Source: Moorena sp. SIO3I8
GTDB taxonomy: Bacteria > Cyanobacteriota > Cyanobacteriia > Cyanobacteriales > Coleofasciculaceae
NCBI RefSeq assembly: GCF_010692325.1
Contig: NZ_JAAHHW010000038.1
Coordinates: forward strand, 1-34,212
Direction: 5' to 3'
DNA: 34,212 nucleotides
The position numbers were made by a program, and so were the translations under genes. Below, piece after piece: positions 25,200 to 33,729 of the stretch. Position 1 is the stretch's first letter, and every line of letters starts with the position of its first letter. The notes below the pieces were generated by a model that saw nothing but the letters and a program-made list of their open reading frames with translations, was not told the origin of the DNA and searched no databases.

Positions 25200-26750
25200 C
25201 TAGAATCCCAAATCCACAGCAATACGGTGAGCACAAGCAAATCCCGAAAACGCTACTGCATTTAAACCCTGCCCTGGAAAAGTGCTATCCCCAACACAAT
25301 AAAGCCCTGGAATCGCAGTCCGATTAAACGGCATTCCCAACAATCCCATTAACTTGCGGCGGGGAATTGGCCCATAGGTTCCATCCATACGGTTCAAAAA
25401 TCGTCGATGACTGCGTGGTGTGCCCACCTCCATGTAATCCAATCCAGCATCTAAGCCAGGAAAAATCGTTTCTAGTCGCTCAATTAAGCATCCAGCTGCC
25501 TCTTCCTTCTTATTTTCGTACTCACGAGGGGATAATCCTTGCCAATCTTCCATCCAGCTAGGGGTAAACGTGTGGAAAACATGATAGCCTTCTGGGGCTA
25601 AATTGGGATCAAGCAAGGTAGGAATCGAAACAAAAATAGTCCCCTCCGCATCCTCCATTTTTCCCCAGTCTTCTAGGACAATATGGTGACACTCTGTACC
25701 AGGTGGTAAAACATCTGCCTTTACCCCTAAATGTAAACTCAAAAAACCCGGTGATTTCTGATAACGCTGTTGCCATTTCCGCTCAACTGCTGGCATCTGG
25801 TCAGCTGGGACTAATTTCTCAAATGTATCCCAACGGGTAGCATTGGAAACAATTCGTTTTGCTCGATACTCTTTACCATTGACTAGCTGGACACCCACTG
25901 CCTTGCCCTTTTCCAGCAGAATTTTCCCGACTCGAGCTTTATAAAGAATCTGACCTCCAGCTTTCTCCAATCCCTCCACTAGTTTTTGGGCGATTTTTCC
26001 TACACCTCCTACCGGATAATTAATCCCACCGTAATGTCGGTCAGAAAACACCATCCCAGCATTAATCATCGGTGTTTTGTCAGCAGGTACCACAGACCAG
26101 CAATAACATTCCATGTCTATAAATTTCAGCAACTGGAGGTCGCTAATATACTTGCGAGCAATGTCTCCCACATTTTGGGGCAGGTACTTTACTAAACCCA
26201 AACAAGCCAAGGGATGCTGGAAAAATACCCTGGTCAAATAGCGAATTTCTTCCAAGGACAGTAAGTCCATGGCATTCAGGCAATTAAAGACCTTCCAGCA
26301 TTCATCGTAAAATTTGCGAATTCCTTGGCGTTGGTCAGGGAAGTGAGCAGTAAGTTCTTGCAAAAAATTCTCATAGTCTCGGTGGACTTTGAGCTCTAGA
26401 TCACCAGGGAGATGATAGTGAATCTGTACTGGATCTGGAATTGTTTCGAGACTGACATTGACAGCCTCAAGGGCTCGGGTAAGTAGATTGGTTGTCCCCT
26501 TTGTGCCAAACCCAAAAATCATTGATGCTCCAACATCAAAGCGATACCCCTCTCGCTCAAAGTAACCCGAACTACCACCAGGAATGATATAGCTTTCTAG
26601 CACCAGCACACTCGCTCCCTTCGCTGCCAACTGAGTTGCGGTGACTAGCCCCCCAATACCAGAGCCAATAACAATAGTATCAAATACCGATTGATTGGAA
26701 ATGGTATGGGATTGATTGCTTGATGGGCAAGGTTGGGATCCAGCAGTCAT
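25200..26750 (-). CDS. crtH: Carotenoid cis-trans isomerase (CrtH/CrtISO)
   Basis: This FAD-linked isomerase converts poly-cis-lycopene to all-trans-lycopene in carotenoid synthesis on thylakoid membranes. The N-terminal dinucleotide fold is [18 protein letters not shown] (GSGIGG at 29-34), followed by [17 protein letters not shown]. The C-terminal FAD block is [20 protein letters not shown]. The 516-residue length and the close match to the cyanobacterial CrtISO pattern ([20 protein letters not shown]) separate it from phytoene desaturases. The gene stands alone, downstream of the small-RNA unit at 26832-26904, whose terminator lies about 80 bases upstream of this start. Confidence 0.95.
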   Translation of the reverse strand: MTAGSQPCPSSNQSHTISNQSVFDTIVIGSGIGGLVTATQLAAKGASVLVLESYIIPGGSSGYFEREGYRFDVGASMIFGFGTKGTTNLLTRALEAVNVSLETIPDPVQIHYHLPGDLELKVHRDYENFLQELTAHFPDQRQGIRKFYDECWKVFNCLNAMDLLSLEEIRYLTRVFFQHPLACLGLVKYLPQNVGDIARKYISDLQLLKFIDMECYCWSVVPADKTPMINAGMVFSDRHYGGINYPVGGVGKIAQKLVEGLEKAGGQILYKARVGKILLEKGKAVGVQLVNGKEYRAKRIVSNATRWDTFEKLVPADQMPAVERKWQQRYQKSPGFLSLHLGVKADVLPPGTECHHIVLEDWGKMEDAEGTIFVSIPTLLDPNLAPEGYHVFHTFTPSWMEDWQGLSPREYENKKEEAAGCLIERLETIFPGLDAGLDYMEVGTPRSHRRFLNRMDGTYGPIPRRKLMGLLGMPFNRTAIPGLYCVGDSTFPGQGLNAVAFSGFACAHRIAVDLGF

Positions 26751-26831
26751 GGAATTAGCAATTTAAATATATTAACTGATGGATCTGAGTTTAGCGTTTC
26801 TTGTTGATATAAGAGTTCATTACTAATGCAA

Positions 26832-26904
26832 AAAAAAAAGTGGGCACCAGCCTGCTGCTGCGTACCGGTCCCACCCGCCTATCCTTAATGAGAGGAGAAC
26901 ACTT
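26832..26904 (-). ncRNA. Candidate small RNA of about 70 nt with own promoter and terminator
   Basis: Minus strand: a consensus promoter (26911-26939) is followed by about 70 bases with no ORF. A terminator then has GTGGGACC (26874-26867) pairing with GGTGCCCAC (26848-26840, one bulged base) and a run of ten T (26839-26830). The 5' part is unpaired and CU-rich (TTCTCCTCTCATTAAGGAT), complementary to Shine-Dalgarno sequences. Size and layout recall the cyanobacterial iron-stress RNA IsaR1, but I cannot confirm that identity from memory. Confidence 0.7.
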
Positions 26905-26910
26905 ATTACT

Positions 26911-26939
26911 ACTATAGTCTTGTTGAAAAAAAATGTCAA
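26911..26939 (-). promoter_or_regulatory. Strong sigma-70 promoter of the candidate small RNA
   Basis: TTGACA (26939-26934) and TATAGT (26916-26911) are separated by exactly 17 bases. TGTTGA/TCAACA forms an inverted repeat across the -35 and spacer, and GAAAA-TGC-TTTTC lies just upstream (about 26946-26960). Either could be a regulator site. Confidence 0.75.
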
Positions 26940-27022
26940 CATATTGAAAAGCATTTTCCCGAAAAGGGGAGTGTCGGGAGTGCCGGGAGTGGGAGGAGTG
27001 TTAGCTAACCATCCCACCGGGG

Positions 27023-27048
27023 AGGGTAACAAGCAGCCTTGTTACCCT
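27023..27048. other. Perfect 11-bp hairpin, 4-nt loop
   Basis: AGGGTAACAAG-CAGC-CTTGTTACCCT lies in the gene-free stretch upstream of the candidate RNA promoter. It resembles the GGGGTGACAAG-CAGC hairpin at 22096-22134, so both belong to one dispersed family. Confidence 0.75.
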
Positions 27049-27136
27049 TACTGGGTGTCGGCGAACCTGTAGGGAAAACTTTTTGGGAACTAAGGCAATC
27101 ATTACACCCCGCGCCCCCGCCACACCACACACCCCC

Positions 27137-27328
27137 TCAGGTGTAGATCTGAGTCTCTATGGTGTTTTTGCTTGTAATTGACCACTTGACAGTATTATTG
27201 GCATAGTTAAAAGCATGCCCAAACCCTTTGAGTGCTGTCTGTATTTTGACAACTTGTTTAGGGTTTGCTTGAATCAAGCAAACACTAGTTAATACTGTAT
27301 TCATCAATGTAAAACTTGAAACTATCAT
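27137..27328 (-). pseudogene. N-terminal fragment of an IS200/IS605 TnpB-like protein
   Basis: The 63-codon frame from ATG 27328 reads VCLIQANPKQVVKIQTALKG, FGHAFNYANNTVK, then TSKNTIETQIYT. This is the pattern of cyanobacterial TnpB N-termini (lead strand, PKQ helix, CNYAN, TSKTTIQ). The frame then ends at the ACCCCCTCAGG repeat (about 27126-27140), so about 350 residues including the RuvC domain are missing. It is a relic, possibly of the family at 19128-19517. Confidence 0.55.
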
Positions 27329-27430
27329 CGACTAGATCAAAACTTGTGGTTATTCCCAAAAACCCTGCTGCCCAATTCCTCTGACACTACCTAATTTGTT
27401 TCTCACTAATTCTTATAGTTACGACCTGTT

Positions 27431-28081
27431 ATGACTCTCCAACTACGTGTCTATGTTCCACCCCATCCCCTAGTTAAGCACTGGCTAGGGGTTGCCCGTG
27501 ATGCCTCGACACCACCTCCATTGTTCAAAAGCGCTATGACCGAGTTGGGACGCTGGTTGACCTATGAAGCAATGCGGGATTGGTTGCCGAATGAAGAACT
27601 AACAGTGCAAACTCCCCTAGCTCCGTGCAAGGTAACTATGGTTAACCCAGAAGTGCCCATAGTAGTTGTGCCAATTTTGCGGGCTGGACTAGCGCTCTTA
27701 GATGGAGCCCAAACTTTGCTGCCCTTGGCATCGGTTTATCACCTTGGTCTGGTCAGAAATGAGGAAACCTTACAAGCCAGTTTTTACCTGAATACCTTAC
27801 CGAATCAGTTTGACCCAAATACACGAGTCCTAGTTCTCGACCCAATGCTGGCTACTGGTGGCACAATGATGTTGGCAATGTCAGAACTTAAAAAACGAGG
27901 AGCAACACCAGACTTAACACGGATTATTAGCGTGGTAGCAGCACCACCAGCCTTACAAAAGTTGGGGGCAGATTATCCTAGTTTGACCATCTACACTGGC
28001 ATGATTGATGAGGAAGTCAATGCTAAGGGATATATCGTACCAGGCTTGGGTGATGCAGGCGATCGCGCTTTTGGAACTTGA
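27431..28081 (+). CDS. upp: Uracil phosphoribosyltransferase
   Basis: This enzyme salvages uracil to UMP using PRPP. The PRPP-binding loop is LVLDPMLATGGTM (residues 133-145), and the uracil site is GYIVPGLGDAGDRAFGT at the C-terminus. The N-terminus LRVYVPPHPLVKHWLGVARD is the cyanobacterial form of the UPRT start. The 216-residue length is normal. ATG 27431 has no strong Shine-Dalgarno. The gene is probably monocistronic and ends before the hairpin at 28145-28172. Confidence 0.95.
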   Translation: MTLQLRVYVPPHPLVKHWLGVARDASTPPPLFKSAMTELGRWLTYEAMRDWLPNEELTVQTPLAPCKVTMVNPEVPIVVVPILRAGLALLDGAQTLLPLASVYHLGLVRNEETLQASFYLNTLPNQFDPNTRVLVLDPMLATGGTMMLAMSELKKRGATPDLTRIISVVAAPPALQKLGADYPSLTIYTGMIDEEVNAKGYIVPGLGDAGDRAFGT

Positions 28082-28144
28082 CCTGAGCAGCAAATAACCC
28101 CTATTACCCTGAGCAACTTAGACAGCAAATCCAACTAACTGATA

Positions 28145-28172
28145 GTAGAGGTGTTCCAGGCAACACCTCTAC
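28145..28172 (+). terminator. Perfect 11-bp hairpin after upp
   Basis: GTAGAGGTGTT-CCAGGC-AACACCTCTAC lies about 65 bases after the upp stop. No T-run follows, so it is only a probable terminator. The rest of 28082-28381 shows nothing recognisable. Confidence 0.55.
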
Positions 28173-28381
28173 CTAGACTGGCTGATCACGGTGCCAAACT
28201 TCACACTCTCCGCTCCCTCACCAGACCGGGCTTTCAAAGCTTTGTCTAAAAGCCTTGCGATACGATACAATTAATTATGGGCTGGTAGCAAACCCCTTGT
28301 CTAATCAGCAAGATCCTCTCAAACTTGATGGGTTAATCTGGATAAAAGCTGCATTTTGAAAATCAAGGGCAACAGAGCAAC

Positions 28382-28717
28382 ATGAGTCAGCAAGATGGTT
28401 TTGCAAGTGGATTCCTGACTGGAGCAGTAGTCGGGGGATTGATAGGTGGATTAATCGGCGCTTTGGTTACTGCTGGCAAAAGTAATCAAAACGATGAGGA
28501 AGATCGGTCTATGTTAAATTCTGAGCGCTCAGACCCTAAGGCAATTAGGGCGAGAAGGCGCGAACTAAAGGCAGAAGCAAGCATTGAAGCGGCACGTCAG
28601 AGTTTGGAAGACAAAATTGCCCAGCTGAATTCAGCAATTGACGATGTACGTCAACAAGTCAGCACAGTGAAAGGTACAGCTGAGGCAAATACACATGAAC
28701 GGGTGCTTGAGCCGTGA
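28382..28717 (+). CDS. YtxH-like small membrane protein
   Basis: The protein has 111 residues. A glycine-rich membrane segment (FLTGAVVGGLIGGLIGALVT, about residues 11-30) is followed by a charged coiled-coil region (about 48-98: RRRELKAEASIEAARQSLED and on). This layout is that of YtxH-type proteins found in many cyanobacteria, with no known biochemical role. Some are linked to stress. It is separated by about 130 bases from the YggT gene downstream; co-transcription is possible. Confidence 0.75.
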   Translation: MSQQDGFASGFLTGAVVGGLIGGLIGALVTAGKSNQNDEEDRSMLNSERSDPKAIRARRRELKAEASIEAARQSLEDKIAQLNSAIDDVRQQVSTVKGTAEANTHERVLEP

Positions 28718-28845
28718 AAAAAATTATGTTGTAGGTATGTTTTAGCTTTACTGACTTGGTATTCAGGCACAGGTTGATCAAATTCGTTAAACTTAACATC
28801 AAGGCATAACACTCACACAAACTTACTAAGAAAGCTTATAAATCT

Positions 28846-29094
28846 ATGGCTACAGAACTGTTGACTAGCACTCTCCAGAGCTTTATCAAAATCTATTTCT
28901 ATCTATTAATTGTCCGAGTTGTGTTAACTTGGTTTCAAACAATGGATTGGGCGAATCAGATAACTTCTGTGTTAAGTCCCATTACTGACCCTTACCTGAA
29001 TATTTTCCGTTCCTTCATTCCACCCCTTGGAGGTATAGATGTTTCCCCCATACTCGCGATTTTGCTTCTAGAATTTTTAGGTGGGCTGTTTTAG
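28846..29094 (+). CDS. YggT-family (Ycf19-like) membrane protein
   Basis: The 82 residues form one YggT repeat: a first membrane helix (about 12-32, FIKIYFYLLIVRVVLTWF), the loop ITSVLSPITDPYLNIFRSFIP and a second helix (SPILAILLLEFLGGLF). The family is related to plastid Ycf19 and plant CCB3, which act in cytochrome b6 heme attachment or in thylakoid membrane organisation. A single-repeat version of this size is usual in cyanobacteria. Its TAG is the foot of the long palindrome at 29092-29162. Confidence 0.9.
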   Translation: MATELLTSTLQSFIKIYFYLLIVRVVLTWFQTMDWANQITSVLSPITDPYLNIFRSFIPPLGGIDVSPILAILLLEFLGGLF

Positions 29095-29162
29095 CTTAAA
29101 CGGGGAGAAGCCCCACGTCTGAAAGGGAAGCGTCAGCGTGGGCTTAATCCCCCTTTAAGCTA
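29092..29162. terminator. 71-bp palindrome filling the gap between convergent genes
   Basis: The 27 bases at 29092-29118 are complementary to 29136-29162 with about four mismatches. The stem includes TTAGCTTAAA at both feet and GCCCCACG/CGTGGGC near the loop. It spans the whole gap from the YggT stop (29094) to the stop of the next, convergent gene (29164) and most likely terminates both. Confidence 0.75.
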
Positions 29163-29163
29163 A

Positions 29164-29604
29164 TCACCGACCGATTTTGTGCTTAAAACCGGATGCCTTA
29201 AACTTCTTAAGCTTGAGAGGCGTTTTTACATTAGCAGGAACTGTAACCCGGATTTCAAAATCACTGATGCCTGGTGGCACTTCATCAATTGATCCCACGC
29301 GACCCCGGTTTTGGAAGGTATTATTGCCATTGGCATCGTAGATACGACCAAAAACATCAGCATCAAATACGTTTATTTTCTTGGTATTCTTGGCTTTACC
29401 CTTGATCAGATAGCAACTAGCCTGCCTCGCCGAACCCCCACCAACGGTCACCGTGCCTTGCCCGATTTCTGAGGGACACTCCTGGGAATGCAAGTCTAAG
29501 AGTTTAATGGGGATCTTAGCAAAAGCAGGGGGCGCAAATGCCGAGCTGATCACCCAAATCAGACAAGCTACTGCTGTAGCCGTTAACCAATTTCGAAATC
29601 CCAT
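29164..29604 (-). CDS. Secreted protein, unknown function
   Basis: A signal peptide covers about the first 30 residues (RNWLTATAVACLIWVISSAF, then PPAFA-K). The mature part is about 115 residues, basic at its C-terminus (LKLKKFKASGFKHKIGR), and has two cysteines (in QECPSE and ASCYLIKG) that could form a disulfide. I do not recognise the family. The pattern of short beta-like segments (GQGTVTVGGG, CYLIKGKAKN, DADVFGRIYD, EIRVTVPANV) suggests a beta-sandwich. ATG 29604 is preferred over the TTG at 29616. Confidence 0.75.
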   Translation of the reverse strand: MGFRNWLTATAVACLIWVISSAFAPPAFAKIPIKLLDLHSQECPSEIGQGTVTVGGGSARQASCYLIKGKAKNTKKINVFDADVFGRIYDANGNNTFQNRGRVGSIDEVPPGISDFEIRVTVPANVKTPLKLKKFKASGFKHKIGR

Positions 29605-29755
29605 AAAGCCAACCAAAAAATAACCTTATAGCTACTTTACATCTAAATTGGATAGGTTTAGCTTGGAGCAGAGAAAATATCGCTAACTATAGGTAATACT
29701 GAATAGATAATACTGAAGTGGATGGGTCCAAAGCTCAGTTTAGAATCAGTGACCA

Positions 29756-30982
29756 TTACCAAGATTTGGGGGGAAGGTAGAACTTTTCTAGGGATAACCC
29801 TGACCAAACAATACGCGATCGCACTAGCAAAACTCCTAAGGTAATTATTCCCAAACTCACAGCTCTGAGTTGGTGGTTTCCAGTCCAAGCTAACTGTCCA
29901 AGGTAGCTCGAACCAATCATCACGGTATGAATTGCAGCTAGGACTAAAGCAGGGATACTCAATAAATGAATCCGTCGCCAAAGCTTGCCCAAACCCTTCT
30001 GTAAGCGGTCAAAACTCGTGAGGGCAGCTGGGGTAATCAACACAAGCGCTAAAATTCCTGCTAACAGACCCCACTTATGCTGCGGTAACATAAAGCCCAT
30101 GGCATCTAACTTCCAGTTCAAGGCATGGTCTAGCCTAAAAAATGTATGAGCGATCGCCAACACAAATGCCCCCACTCCTAAAGCCCGACGATAGCGTAAC
30201 AGCCCAGCCCACAAACGACTAATCGGACGAGCAATCAAAGATAACATCAGTAACAGCAGCGCCCCATGACCGGTGTAATCCACCATAGCATCGGTACGCA
30301 GAAGGGTTAAAATACCAATGGTGAGGGTAACCCAGCCTCCTAGGCGAAACAGTTGGCTGCGCTTGCTAACACTGAGTCTAGATGCAGATACACCCACTCC
30401 TAGCATCATGGGCATCGTTCCCAGTCCAAAGGCCAGCATTGTTGCTGCTCCCCACCACAGATTCCCCATTTCCGCTGCTTTAATCTGAGCAGCATACAGG
30501 AATCCACAAGGCATCAAACCCCAGACTCCTCCTAAAAGGGCTGGTGTCCACCACTGAGATTCCCCAGACAATTTAGTCATCGCGACCGTCAGCCGTTGAT
30601 GCCCAATCCCTTTAGATAGGGGGTGTAATAGGGGCAGACGGGGAATCCAATCGGGTTTAAGCTGCACACAGCCAAACCAAATAAGCATTAAACCAGTCAG
30701 AATTGCCATGGCTTGGCGCAATCCACTGCCAATCCCAGCCAACTGACCACTGGCAATCAAGACTGAACCCATACCCCCAAGTCCAGCTCCGACGAGAGCA
30801 TAACTAATTGTTCGTCCTAGGTTCAGTAGACTATGAAAACCCAGCTGATGCAGCCACTTGGGGGACTTTTCCTGCTGCTGAGATAGGGAAAACGCCACTG
30901 CCAGAGGTCCACACATCGCCACACAGTGACCAAAACTCCCCAGAAACCCTAGGGTCATGACCAGCAGCAAATCTAAAACCAT
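29756..30982 (-). CDS. TauE/SafE-like (DsbD-type) membrane protein fused to a ferric-reductase-like domain
   Basis: This is a polytopic protein of 408 residues. The first about 225 residues match the SafE/DsbD_2 group: GSFGHCVAMCGPLAVAFS (Cys20 and Cys24), SYALVGAGLGG, and GLMPCGFLYAA with another conserved Cys. These proteins move reducing power or metal, often copper, across membranes. The remaining about 170 residues hold further helices with spaced histidines (AIAHTFFRLDHALNWK, KLWRRIHLLSIPALVLAAIH), like the heme-binding core of ferric-reductase/MsrQ-type proteins. The C-terminal assignment is weaker. The gene is divergent from the gene at 31175; the gap between them shows no clear promoter. 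Confidence 0.8.
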   Translation of the reverse strand: MVLDLLLVMTLGFLGSFGHCVAMCGPLAVAFSLSQQQEKSPKWLHQLGFHSLLNLGRTISYALVGAGLGGMGSVLIASGQLAGIGSGLRQAMAILTGLMLIWFGCVQLKPDWIPRLPLLHPLSKGIGHQRLTVAMTKLSGESQWWTPALLGGVWGLMPCGFLYAAQIKAAEMGNLWWGAATMLAFGLGTMPMMLGVGVSASRLSVSKRSQLFRLGGWVTLTIGILTLLRTDAMVDYTGHGALLLLMLSLIARPISRLWAGLLRYRRALGVGAFVLAIAHTFFRLDHALNWKLDAMGFMLPQHKWGLLAGILALVLITPAALTSFDRLQKGLGKLWRRIHLLSIPALVLAAIHTVMIGSSYLGQLAWTGNHQLRAVSLGIITLGVLLVRSRIVWSGLSLEKFYLPPKSW

Positions 30983-31174
30983 TCCGTGCTTATGTTCCTT
31001 ACCTATAGACTATGGTAAATATTATCATCAGCCATTCATGCTTATTGTGAACTTATAGCAAGTTGTCATGAAAAGATTCATGTGTGATCTTCTATATCCT
31101 CTGTATCTCCGGCATTTTATGGTTAGGAGGTAAGAGCATCTTTGAATAAATTTTAGCATTAAGAGTTAACCCCC

Positions 31175-31816
31175 ATGACCATTCAACTGCCATCAAACAT
31201 TTCCTCTACTGAAAACTCAGCACTCACAACTCAGCAGTATTTTCCGATAATTTCTCACAACATTAAAACCTCTGCTGATGTCGGTGCTACCTTCCACATT
31301 GAACCCAATCACAATCCTCGCGCTAGAGAACCTGCTCTAGCGTGGTTTGCCCTTACTCGCCAAGGGGGCCAACTCATTCCCCTAGAGCAATGTGACTGTC
31401 AACTAGCCGTTTACTCTAAATCCTCATCAGAGTTAGGGAGTTCCCCCATCCTTGAGCCACAGCTGAAAGCTATATCAGCCGAACAATATCAAGGTATTCC
31501 TGGAGCTGATCTAGTCTTTCCTAAAGCGGGAGTCTATGAGTTAGTTTTAAGCGGTACTCCTAAATCAGGAGCTAGTTTTAAGCCATTTGAGATCAAGTAC
31601 GACGTTACAGTCACTCCTGGGAAAAAAACTGCAACTGTGCCAAGTCCTGCCACTGAACCTGGATTTAACCAGCAGTCAGAATCCTTCTCAGAAGAGGATA
31701 CGGCACCATCAGAGCCTCAACTATTACAGTGGTGGTTGCCCGTAGGGATTTTTGCCTTAGTCATCCTAGGTATTGCGAGTGTATTGTTATGGAAAAAGGC
31801 AACAGGAAAAAGGTAA
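31175..31816 (+). CDS. Membrane-anchored protein of unknown function, N-terminal signal possibly lost
   Basis: The 213 residues hold a beta-rich domain (about 28-150: HNIKTSADVGATFHIEPNHN, LAWFALTRQGGQLIPLEQCD, FPKAGVYELVLSG). A Pro/Ser/Glu-rich linker and a C-terminal helix follow (WLPVGIFALVILGIASVLLW) with a KKATGKR stop-transfer tail. From memory, cyanobacterial relatives begin with a signal peptide directly before HNI. Here the first 27 residues (MTIQLPSNISSTENSALTTQ and on) are polar and repeat-derived (AACTCAGCACTCACAACTCAGC). The neighbour on the other strand is a DsbD-like metal/redox protein, so an extracytoplasmic metal or redox role is possible. That is inference. Confidence 0.7.
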   Translation: MTIQLPSNISSTENSALTTQQYFPIISHNIKTSADVGATFHIEPNHNPRAREPALAWFALTRQGGQLIPLEQCDCQLAVYSKSSSELGSSPILEPQLKAISAEQYQGIPGADLVFPKAGVYELVLSGTPKSGASFKPFEIKYDVTVTPGKKTATVPSPATEPGFNQQSESFSEEDTAPSEPQLLQWWLPVGIFALVILGIASVLLWKKATGKR

Positions 31817-31834
31817 ATATAACCCCACCCTCTA

Positions 31835-32287
31835 CTAGGCAGTGGCCGGAAAACTCCCACCGATAAAGTGAATATCACTAAAGGTTTCAATCCACAGACG
31901 AGCACCACAATCAAGAGGGTTATCCGGTTGATACACAATCCGACACGGGCCAAGAATTTCTACCTGATTGCCGTATAGATTGTTGCCGCTTCGTTTTACC
32001 GAAATCACTGGCTGACGCTCTTCGGGAGGTTTAGTTTTGTTGGTGCCAATGCGATTGCGATTGACATTGATCTTAGCTAGAGCCGGAGGACGACTTTTAC
32101 TCCATGTGCCAATCGGTCCACGGCTGGCCTTGATAATTTGCGGTAAATGGTTGAACAGAGGAATAATCCAGAATTTACCGCTTTTATAGGCACCCCGGAC
32201 GCGACCGTCTTGGAGGAGTTGTCTCAACCGTCTTGATGATATTCCTAACAGAGATGCTGCTTCAGTAGTACAAACGCACTTATTCAT
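31835..32287 (-). CDS. Helix-turn-helix (MerR/excisionase-like) DNA-binding protein
   Basis: The first about 45 residues form a winged HTH of the MerR/excisionase type: CTTEAASLLGISSRRLRQLL, then DGRVRGAYKSGKFWIIP. The remaining about 100 residues are not recognised; they are basic in the middle (WSKSRPPALAKINVNRNRIG) and end with VEILGPCRIVYQPDNPLDCG. No phage or plasmid genes lie nearby, so a chromosomal regulator is more likely than an excisionase. ATG 32287 opens directly into the HTH. Confidence 0.75.
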   Translation of the reverse strand: MNKCVCTTEAASLLGISSRRLRQLLQDGRVRGAYKSGKFWIIPLFNHLPQIIKASRGPIGTWSKSRPPALAKINVNRNRIGTNKTKPPEERQPVISVKRSGNNLYGNQVEILGPCRIVYQPDNPLDCGARLWIETFSDIHFIGGSFPATA

Positions 32288-32539
32288 CAGTTAACTTTAA
32301 ACCTTGTTTTATTAACTATTCCGATATCTGTAGTATAAATAAAATCGACCATTAATGTCAAGTTGTGGTTAACTGGAATAGCTCTTTATTGAAATAAAGG
32401 ATTTATCCTCTTCTTAGTGAAGTGTTGGAAACCATCCTGCTAAGAATTTTTACTCAATAGAGCTAGGAACCGAAAATAGAAATAAAATCGAAAGATATAA
32501 TAATTCTTTAATAATTCTTAATTAACTAATAATTATCAA

Positions 32540-33367
32540 ATGAACATTCTAAGTAACCTGCTTTCCGGTGCCACTAATCCCTCCCGTGCCAAGAAAAAAC
32601 GCCGACGGATTGAAATCAAATCTGAGCGTGAAATTGAGATCATGCGGCAGGCGGCAACTATTGTGGCAACAGTACTCAAAGAAATTTCTGAGATGGTTGA
32701 GCCAGGAATGAGCACAGCGGATTTAGATGCCTATGCCGAAAAGCGGATCCGTCAGATGGGAGCAACCCCAAGTTTCAAAGGCTACTACGGCTTTCCTGGG
32801 TCGATCTGCACCTGCCTGAATCACGAAGTAGTTCATGGTATTCCTAGTCCTAAGAAAGTAATTTGCAGTGGTGATGTGTTGAAAGTGGATACAGGTGCCT
32901 TCTATCAGGGATTTCACGGAGACTCATGCATTACTATTCCGATTGAGGAGGTGAAACCAGAAGCGAGTCAATTAATTCGGGTGGCAAATGAATCTCTCTA
33001 CAAGGGCATCGAACAGGTGAAAGCAGGGAAGTACTTGCTAGACATTGCTGGTGCGATTGAAGACCATGCCCAAACTTATGGCTATAGTATAGTGGAGGAT
33101 TATACGGGTCACGGTGTGGGGCGAAATCTACACGAAGACCCCTCAGTGTTCAACTTCCGCACCCGCGAATTGCCGAATGTCAAGCTCCGTGCTGGGATGA
33201 CTCTGGCGATTGAGCCAATTTTGAATGCTGGTACTAAGTTCACACGCACCCTATCTGACCGTTGGACAGTCGTTACGGTCGATAATTCTCTATCCGCTCA
33301 GTTTGAACATACGGTTTTGGTAACAACTGATGGCTACGAAATTTTGACTGACCGTACCAAGGTCTAA
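32540..33367 (+). CDS. map: Methionine aminopeptidase, type I
   Basis: This dinuclear metallopeptidase removes the initiator methionine. The five metal ligands are visible: Asp117 (KVDTGAF), Asp128 (FHGDSC), His191 (TGHGVG), Glu225 (AIEPI) and Glu256 (QFEHTV). The substrate-site His99 is in EVVHGIP. The 275 residues include a basic N-terminal extension of about 23 residues ([18 protein letters not shown]). The N-terminus has no SEC-C-type zinc motif. Cyanobacteria often have several map genes; this one stands alone. Confidence 0.96.
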   Translation: MNILSNLLSGATNPSRAKKKRRRIEIKSEREIEIMRQAATIVATVLKEISEMVEPGMSTADLDAYAEKRIRQMGATPSFKGYYGFPGSICTCLNHEVVHGIPSPKKVICSGDVLKVDTGAFYQGFHGDSCITIPIEEVKPEASQLIRVANESLYKGIEQVKAGKYLLDIAGAIEDHAQTYGYSIVEDYTGHGVGRNLHEDPSVFNFRTRELPNVKLRAGMTLAIEPILNAGTKFTRTLSDRWTVVTVDNSLSAQFEHTVLVTTDGYEILTDRTKV

Positions 33368-33623
33368 CTATAGCCTTACTTATGAACTAGTGAAGGACTT
33401 GCTGGCACATGGAACTTATCAGTGGGTAGTCGATCTATTAAATAGAAGAGCGTCTCCTACTCCAGGGTAAATAGTCTAGGTGTACCATTTTCTCCCAAGC
33501 CATAGCTATTGGTTACCAGATAAGGTTATGATATATTGGGTTGGGACTAATTCTAAAAACTACCAAATTTCTGGCTGTTAACACCTGGGATACTTGATCA
33601 CAAGTAAGCGCGAAGTTTTAAAA

Positions 33624-33644
33624 CCCAGTCTCGTCAGAGCTGGG
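33624..33644. other. Hairpin downstream of map
   Basis: CCCAG-t-CTC pairs with GAG-CTGGG around a GTCA loop: 8 bp with one bulge. The last 850 bases of the window (33368-34212) contain this hairpin, the dispersed repeat at 33709-33729 and no gene I can support. Confidence 0.5.
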
Positions 33645-33708
33645 ATTAAAAACGATTAACGCGCGAATTTAGTTGGCACTCACTCTTTTCTGAGTAATCA
33701 TCGATAGC

Positions 33709-33729
33709 GTAGCGTGATCTACGGTCAAT
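33709..33729. repeat. Second copy of the dispersed repeat (inverted)
   Basis: GTAGCGTGATCTACGGTCAAT is the reverse complement of 23285-23305 with one mismatch. The flanks differ, so only the short core is shared. Confidence 0.75.

Noticed and set aside
25076-25327. 83-codon frame with repeated PIASLPIA
   Set aside because: It translates the direct repeats at 25078-25188 and then runs antisense into crtH.
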